Below are positions 57,973 through 64,000 of a stretch of DNA of 64,000 bases, in pieces. The notes below the pieces were generated by a model that ran no database searches, was not told the DNA's origin, and saw only the letters and a list, made by a program, of their open reading frames with translations. The stretch lies in the NCBI GenBank assembly GCA_025617745.1, contig CM046867.1, positions 23,815,205-23,879,204 on the forward strand, given 5' to 3'. The number at the start of each line of letters is the position of its first letter. The stretch's first letter is position 1. The position numbers were made by a program, and so were the translations under genes. This DNA is from Heliocidaris erythrogramma. Its lineage: Eukaryota; Echinodermata; Echinoidea; Camarodonta; Echinometridae.

Positions 57973-58169
57973 GTAAGTACCAGTTTATTTCCTTTGCCAT
58001 TGTAGTCTGTAGTGGTATTTGCAGAGGCATGAAAGAGATTTTCCACTTTTCCAAAATATGTAAAAACGTGGCTCACAAGAATATACTAGATCCTTCCTGT
58101 AAACTTCTTACAGTAAAGAAATGTATGTTCATTCTTCCATTGTGCTTAGGATTCAAACGATCGAGTCCC

Positions 58170-58990
58170 TTCGACTTCTCCAAATATTTAGTTGTATCCT
58201 ACATGTATTCTATGGATTTGGCATCGTCGCGCCGCGTCCGCCACAGATTTTCTTGTGAGCGCTGTACTGGCTGCAGTTTTTGTCGGATCACCTTCAAATT
58301 TGGCATGGAGGTGCATTATGGTAAGATGAAGAAGCCTATTGTTTTTGGTGTGGGCGGAGTCATGGTTGCCATGGTAAACATATTCTTTAAAGAAATAGTA
58401 AAGACTTTCTTGTGAGCGCTCTACCGGTTGCAGTTTTTGTCGGATCACCTTCAAATTTTGCATGGAGGTGCATTATGGTAAGATGAAGACGCTTATTGTT
58501 TTTGGATGTGGGTGGAGTCATGGTTGCCATGGTAACCATATTTTTGAAGGAATGGTAAAGACTTTCTTGTGAGTGCTCTACCGGCTGCAGTTCTTGTCAG
58601 ATCATCTTCATATTTCGCATGGAGGTGCATTATGGTAAGATGAAGACGCCTATTTTTGGTGTGGGTGGAGTCATCGTTGCCATGGTAACCATATTTTTTA
58701 AAGAAATAGTAAAGACTTTCTTGTGAGCGCTCTACCGGTTGCAGTTTTTGTCGGATCACCTTCAAATTTTGCATGGAGGTGCATTATGGTAAGATGAAGA
58801 CACCTATTTATGTCTGCTAATGACCTTTAGTGGCACTTCCACACTTGGTAAGCACTGTCAAAACAACTAAAAATGACAAAAGTACAAAAAGGTCAAATTT
58901 GTCACTAGTGATACCCGAGGTCCCAAATTGCCACTTTCAGTCACAACATTGATTCAAATGGGGGATGGGTGACGGTTTCGGGGGATACAT
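58170..58990. repeat. Cassette of four ~160-bp tandem repeats in NUP98 intron 6
   Basis: Units start at about 58250, 58411, 58567 and 58720 with CTTGTGAGCGCTCTACCGG, TTTGTCGGATCACCTTCAAA and GCATGGAGGTGCATTATGGT. It is analogous in style to the cassette at 50312-51188. The element ends are not clear. Confidence 0.7.
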
Positions 58991-59070
58991 GTACTCGGAC
59001 TGGTCCCCCCTCCGAGTGATCTAGTTTATGTTCATTTTTTCATTGCTTCATTATCATTCCTCCATAACAG

Positions 59071-59282
59071 CTCCCAACTCCTTCGGCACCGGTACCAGCC
59101 TGTTTGGTGGCAACAACAATCAGCAACAGCAGCAACAGCACCAGCAGCAGCAACAGCAGCAGAGTGGTTTGTTTGGTAACAAACCACTCTTTGGTCAGAC
59201 CTCCACCAGTACAGCGGGGAGTGGTCTCTTTGGCCAATCATCGGGGTCAAGTCTGTTTGGTCAGAACCAGAACCAACAAAAG
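59071..59282 (+). CDS. NUP98: NUP98 exon 7 (GLFG repeats with polyglutamine insert)
   Basis: Enters in phase 1 and leaves in phase 0. After SFGTGTSLFGGNNN comes QQQQQHQQQQQQQ, encoded by mixed CAG/CAA codons at about 59121-59162. SGLFGNKPLFGQ and GLFGQSSGSSLFGQNQNQQK follow. Six FG motifs are present. Acceptor CCATAACAG|, donor AAG|GTAACA. Confidence 0.94.
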
Positions 59283-60155
59283 GTAACATACCTGTACTCG
59301 ATAGGTCTTGGGTATCCCATAGAGGCAAATGTGGTGATCTAACATTTTTTCATTTGCTCCATTGACATTTGGTCTGGGCTTCATTTCGTAATGTAAGGAC
59401 ATTGTTGGGGTTGCTCACAAGTTTTAGTTTTGATTGATCATTAGGGTTAGGATTGGGTTTAATGTTGGGTCCAGGGTTGAAGATAGGAATTTGGTAAGTG
59501 TACATGGAATCATACTGTCTTGTACAGAATACCTGGATTTGAAACCACTGTGGTATGGTGATGCAGTTTGGAAAGGCATTAATCCCTTAGATAAGGCTTG
59601 GTGCTATACATGTAGATGCAGAGCTGCCAACCAGTACGGATTTACCATATTTTTACGGAATTCAAACACAAATCTGGAAGTACGGATTTCCCCTCTAAAC
59701 TACGGATTTGAAGAAATCTGATTGTGCACTATTCACCTTATACGTTGCGCACATCTATTTGTTATCACTCATACTTTCACACTCATATTGTATTATTTTC
59801 GCTGTTCCCGGAACTCCGCACTGTGTATGTACCTAAAGTGCGTACAGATAGGAGACTACGAACTTACTTTCACCGCACACGCAAACTTCTAGCTTAAGCT
59901 GTGAGTTCAAACACTAGCGGTGCGGCTGCTCTTACACACCGAGGCGTTAGGCGAAGCTGGCCAGCCTAGCCCGCGGGCGGCGCAGCGCGGCTGCCGCTTG
60001 GTGTAAGTATGTGGAGCTGCTCCATAGTGGAATCGAAAGGATGAATAGGGAACGTGAGTTTTTAGCTGGTTTTTTATGTTTCTAGATCTAGATAATTATC
60101 CTATTCCCAATGATAATTATTTGGGTGTCATAAAGAGTAATTTTAGGACATTTTT
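59283..60155 (+). other. NUP98: NUP98 intron 7, left part, nothing recognised
   Basis: No repeat boundary or exon is clear before the cassette at 60156. Confidence 0.5.
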
Positions 60156-61661
60156 ATGCCTCCGCCCACCGAAGGTGGATGCCGGAGGCATTATGTTTTC
60201 GGGTTGTCCTTCTGTCCGTCCGTCCCACTTCTCGTTACCGCGATATCTGAAGAATCATTTGAGGTAGGAACCTCAAACTTGGTACTAGTATGTATCCCCA
60301 TACGAAGATGAACTGATTAGATTTTGGGGTAAGTAGGTCAAAGGTCAGAGGTCACAGAGGTCAATTTACATGAAATTATATGAAATTACTGGTTTTTAGC
60401 ACCGTTACCTTGATATCTCAAGAACTGTTTGAGGTAAGAACTTCAAACTTGGTACCAGTATGTATCCCCATAGAAAGAGGAACTGATTAGATTTTGGGGT
60501 AGGTAGGTCAAAGTTTCAGAGGTCAATTTACATGAAATTACATGGAATTACTGGTTTTTAGCACAGTTACCGCGATATCTCAAGAACTATCTGAGGTGAG
60601 AACTTCAGACTTGGTACCAGTATGTATCCCCATAGAAAGATGAACTGATTAGATTTTGGGGTAGGTAGGTCAAAGTTCAGAGGTCACAGAGGTCAATTTA
60701 CATGAAATTACATGGAATTACATGGAATTACTGGTTTTTAGCACCGTTACCGCGATATCTCAAGAACTATCTGAGGTGAGAACTTCAGACTTGGTACCAG
60801 TATGTATCCCCATAGAAAGATGAACTGATTAGATTTTGGGGTAGGTAGGTCAAAGTTCAGAGGTCACAGAGGTCAATTTACATGAAATTACATGGAATTA
60901 CATGGAATTACTGGTTTTTAGCACCGTTACCGCGATATCTCAAGAACTATCTGAGGTGAGAACTTCAGACTTGGTACCAGTATGTATCCCCATAGAAAGA
61001 TGAACTGATTAGATTTTGGGGTAAGTAGGTCAAAGGTCAGAGGTCACAGAGGTCAATTTACATGAAACTACATAATTGAAATTACTAGTTTTTAGCCTCG
61101 TTACTGCGATATCTCAAGAACTGTTTGAGGTAAGAATTCAAACTTGGTACTAGTATGTATCCCCATACGAAGATGAACTGATTAGATTTTGGGATAAGGA
61201 GGTCACAGAGGTCAATTTACATGAAATTACATGAAATTCTTGGTTTTTAGCACCGTTACCGCGATTTCTGAAGAACTGTTTAAGGTAAGAACTTCAAACT
61301 TGGTACCAGTACGTATCCCCATAGAAAGAGGAACTGATTAGATTTTGGGGTAGGTAGGTCAAAGTTCAGAGGTCACAGAGGTCAATTTTCATGAAATTAC
61401 ATGGAATTACTGTTTTTTAGCACCATTACCGCGATATCTCGAACTATCTGAGGTGAGAACTTCAAACTTGGTACCAGTATGTATCCCCATAGAAAGATGA
61501 ACTGATTAGATTTTGGGGTAAGTAAGTCAAAGGTCAGAGGTCAGTAATATAGGATTTTAGTGTTTTAAATCACAATTTCGCAATAACCATTTGATGAATG
61601 CGCATCAACTATATAAAACTTGTAGGTGATCGGGAATTATCTGAATACAAGCGGAGGCATA
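60156..61661. mobile_element. Hairpin-headed cassette of ~180-bp tandem repeats (copy 2)
   Basis: The same hairpin (TGCCTCCGCCCACC...GGTGGATGCCGGAGGCA) is followed by about eight units; two or three adjacent units near 60570-61020 are almost identical at 180 bp spacing, showing recent array expansion. It ends AAGCGGAGGCATA. It lies in NUP98 intron 7. Confidence 0.85.
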
Positions 61662-61811
61662 TTGAAGATGCAGTCGTATCTTTTGCTTGTTAGATCTAAT
61701 TTTTACTGGTTATGAATCCTGTGACATTTTGCATTGTATTTATGTATATTCTTGTATTGTTAATAAACCAATGACTCTTGAGTGGAACCTCTCATTTTTT
61801 TTTATCCACAG

Positions 61812-61934
61812 AGTTTGTTTGGAGGAACCTCACAAACCCCAGGCACTGGTTTATTCGGAAGCACTCCAGCTGCAGGAACATCGGGCTTTGGTACGGGAGG
61901 ATTTGGAACTGGAACTTTTGGACAGCAAAACCAG
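61812..61934 (+). CDS. NUP98: NUP98 exon 8 (GLFG repeats)
   Basis: Forty-one codons, phase 0 in and out: SLFGGTSQTPGTGLFGSTP then GFGTGGFGTGTFGQQNQ, five FG motifs. Acceptor ATCCACAG|, donor CAG|GTAGGT. The long downstream Gly-rich frame is the intronic GGA repeat. Confidence 0.94.
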
Positions 61935-61977
61935 GTAGGTGGTGCCGATGGCACATGTAGTGGGGTGGTTGTGTTAG

Positions 61978-62046
61978 GGGGAGGGGGAGGAGGAGGGGGA
62001 GGAGGAGGAGGGGGAGGAGGAGGAGGGGGAGGAGGAGGAGGGGGAG

Positions 62047-62085
<39 letters not shown>
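61978..62085 (+). repeat. (GGGGAGGAGGA)n and (GA)n low-complexity tract
   Basis: A purine repeat just inside NUP98 intron 8. It creates polyglycine (+) and polyproline (-) frames that are not genes. Confidence 0.95.
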
Positions 62086-62089
<4 letters not shown>

Positions 62090-62344
62090 AAGTTTTGTAC
62101 TTATAATTGACATGTTCTAAACAAGAAATAGACTTTCTACAAAATTCTAAAAATTGTGGCTAATATCCCATAAATCAGGTACCTCAAAAACGACAATTTC
62201 TTCCAGCAAGTTTGCAAATGTACAATTTGAAGTTGAAAATTAGGCCACGAAGTGTGTAAAATTTCAGAGAAATTTCGACTTATTACTCACTAATTTTCAG
62301 CACGTATAGGCTAAATTGAGAGAATATGATTGAAGGCTTGCAAA

Positions 62345-63140
62345 TTTCCAAACCTAGCTGATATCATACAAGGTTTGCAAATTTGTACTCATACCCAACA
62401 TCAAGGTTTGTAAATGTTCACATTTTTCCAACATCAAGGTTTGTAAATGTTCACATTTTTCCAGCATCAAGGTTTGTAAATGTTCACACTTTTCCAGCAT
62501 CAAGGTTTGTAAATGTTCAAACCTTTGCAGCATCAGGGTTTGTAACTTTTTGAACCTTTCCAACATCAAAGTTTGCAAATTATTTAACCTTTCCAGCATC
62601 GAGGTTTGTAAATTTTTTAACCTTTTCAACATCAAGGTCTGAAAATTTTCAAACCTTTTCAACATCAAGGTCTGAAAATTTTCAAACCTTTTCAACATAA
62701 ATGTTTGCAAATTTTCAAACCTTCCCCACATCAAGGTTTGTAAATTGTGGAACCATTCCAACATCAAGGTATGTAAATTGTCAAACCTTTCTGACATCAA
62801 AAGTTTACAAATTTTCAAACCTTCCAAACATCAAGGTTTTGTAAATTTACGAACCCATCCATCATCAAAGTTTGCAAATTTTTAAACCTACCCACATCAA
62901 GGTTTGTAAATTTGTAAACCATCCCAAAATCAAGGTTTGTAAATTTGTAAACCATCCCAAAATCAAGGTGTGTAAATTTGTTAACCTTCCCAAAATCAAG
63001 GTTTGTAAATTTATGAACCTACCCAGCATCATCGTTTATAAATATTTAAACCTGCCCAACATCAAGGTTTGTAAATTTTGTAAACCTTCCCCAAAACAAG
63101 GTTTCTAAATTTGCGAATCTACCCAGCATCAAAGTTTGTA
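62345..63140. repeat. 33-bp minisatellite (about 24 units) in NUP98 intron 8
   Basis: Units follow the pattern AACATCAAGGTTTGTAAATTTTCAAACCTTTCC. Since 33 is divisible by three, both strands stay open for up to 157 codons (minus: repeats of MLERFENLQT; plus: repeats of IKVCKFVNLP). The frames follow the repeat, so they are not taken as genes. Confidence 0.9.
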
Positions 63141-63330
63141 AATTTTTATATATATATATATAAAGAAAGTGTTCTGCGTCGGTTTAGGTAAACTATACGT
63201 AGAAAAGACAAATATAAATTAAAAAACCGTAGAGATGGCAATTATCCGATATTTCGGGCATAGCCCTTTGTCAAGGAAACTATATATATGTAATGTGAAA
63301 GGAAATGAGAGAATAATGGATGCATAACTT
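63141..63330 (-). mobile_element. Short PLE-like terminus with degenerate hammerhead
   Basis: After a TA run, the minus strand carries CCTTGACAAAGGGCTATG and CCCGAAATATCGG (63249-63277), with a GGGC/GCCC stem II of four pairs. The core CTGANGA is altered to TTGACAA, so cleavage is unlikely. The phrase is typical of PLE ends. Confidence 0.5.
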
Positions 63331-63389
63331 AAATCAAAGTTCCCCAGAGCTGTCCTCCCTTTTTGAAATATTTGTAAAGGTTGAAAAAA

Positions 63390-63461
63390 TGTCTCCGCCG
63401 GGAATCGAATCCGGGTCATTGGCTTAGAACGCCAATGCCTTAACCACTAGACCACGGAGAC
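63390..63461 (-). tRNA. tRNA-Arg (anticodon UCU)
   Basis: A 72-base cloverleaf on the minus strand: the acceptor stem GTCTCCG/CGGAGAC pairs perfectly (7 bp), the anticodon stem TTGGC/GCCAA encloses loop GTTCTAA (anticodon TCT at 63428-63426), and the T arm is CCGGG-TTCGATT-CCCGG. A box TGGTCTAGTGG and B box GGTTCGATTCC are present, and TTTTTT follows directly after the 3' base (a pol III terminator). It has no intron. It lies antisense in NUP98 intron 8, next to a PLE-like fragment. Confidence 0.92.
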
Positions 63462-63582
63462 GGGTCAGTGGTTTCGGCGACGCCTGATTCAATTGACCGA
63501 CAGATTGACAAATCTTTAACCCTATTAATTAAATTCTAATGCCCATCCCTCCTTCCTTTTCCCATCAAAATGTCGCCTGCAG

Positions 63583-63733
63583 GGTGGTTTATTTGGAAAG
63601 TCTACACCCAACTTTGGAACCCCAGCCAGCCAGACAGGACTGACCCTTGGAACCAATACAGGGACTGGAGGTCTGTTTGGAAGTACCAGCAAACCAGGGC
63701 TTTCATTAGGAACGGGAACAGGTACAGGATTTG
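63583..63733 (+). CDS. NUP98: NUP98 exon 9 (GLFG repeats)
   Basis: Enters in phase 0 and leaves in phase 1: GGLFGKSTPNFGTPASQTG, then GGLFGSTSKPGLSLGTGTG and TGFG. Four FG motifs are present. Acceptor GCCTGCAG|, donor TTTG|GTGAGT at 63734. The nine exons total 1321 coding bases; the remaining repeats, the C-terminal autoproteolytic domain and any NUP96 sequence lie to the right. Confidence 0.94.
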
Positions 63734-64000
63734 GTGAGTGGAAACATTCACATCAAGTAGTCACTCTTTCTCATTCTTTCTTAAAAGAAGACACCACTGG
63801 CAAATTTTGAAAAAATATGTTGTTCTGCATGTCCCTAGGAACTAATCAGTATCGAAATTGTAATTTTTGAACAGCCTACACGTGCGTATATTTTGATATA
63901 AAAAGTATGTTTTTGCCACTGTCGATACGCAAATTGGCTCGTGTCGGCCAAAGCTGTCACATCATTGCAGCACTTTGAGTTTCCACCACAATGCGTGTGC
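63734..64000 (+). other. NUP98: NUP98 intron 9 (start), window edge
   Basis: Begins GTGAGTGG. No further exon appears before the window ends. Confidence 0.85.

Noticed and set aside
59032..59328. Minus-strand frames rich in Leu/Ala/Val opposite NUP98 exon 7
   Set aside because: Antisense of the CAG/CAA and GLFG coding repeats.
61802..62120. Polyglycine extension of NUP98 exon 8 and antisense polyproline frame
   Set aside because: A consensus donor CAG|GTAGGT at 61935 ends the exon; the rest is an intronic purine repeat.

Overview
This is animal (eukaryotic) nuclear DNA. It is AT-rich and intron-bearing, and most of it is mobile-element sequence. The only gene I recognise with certainty is the 5' half of NUP98, the FG/GLFG nucleoporin (probably the NUP98-NUP96 precursor), on the + strand from 35348 to beyond the right edge. 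Nine coding exons with consensus GT-AG borders and consistent phases encode about 440 residues: roughly 36 FG motifs interrupted by a GLEBS (RAE1-binding) segment. The mix of Penelope-like (PLE), DIRS-like and cut-and-paste elements, and the many ACATGTACATGTA strings, suggest a marine invertebrate deuterostome, probably an echinoderm such as a sea urchin. That assignment is inference.

Layout. 1-3.6 kb: three Penelope-like fragments with hammerhead-ribozyme-like cores, one of them a 0.6-kb near-perfect palindrome and one carrying a decayed GIY-YIG endonuclease. 4.7-10.7 kb: a three-level nest, in which a DNA transposon is interrupted by a DIRS-like retroelement (tyrosine recombinase and reverse transcriptase on the minus strand, 129-bp inverted termini), itself interrupted by a 962-bp inverted-repeat element with a 9-bp target duplication. 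12.1-14.7 kb: a non-autonomous element with a second MITE inside it. 14.9-17.0 kb: a hairpin-ended cassette of 320-bp tandem repeats. 20.1 kb: an isolated plausible first coding exon of an unknown gene on the minus strand. 20.3-24.3 kb: a large foldback element with ACGTACGTACGT arrays and a nested hAT-like element. 26.3-28.3 kb: a satellite with 196-bp higher-order repeats. 29.4-31.5 kb: nested small DNA transposons.

35.3-64 kb is NUP98. Its introns hold a PLE promoter/ribozyme fragment (intron 1), a 2.6-kb element with seven GTAACGTCAGTTACC-type motifs (intron 2), a PLE whose 15-bp target duplication copied the exon-4 splice donor (intron 4), an inverted partner of the 12-kb element (intron 5), several hairpin or tandem-repeat cassettes (introns 4-7), and an antisense tRNA-Arg(UCU) gene (intron 8).

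The most notable observations are the duplicated NUP98 splice donor, the intron-2 element with its repeated palindromic motif, the family of hammerhead-bearing PLE termini, and the ACGT-array foldback element. No bacterial genes, CRISPR arrays or complete autonomous transposon were found.
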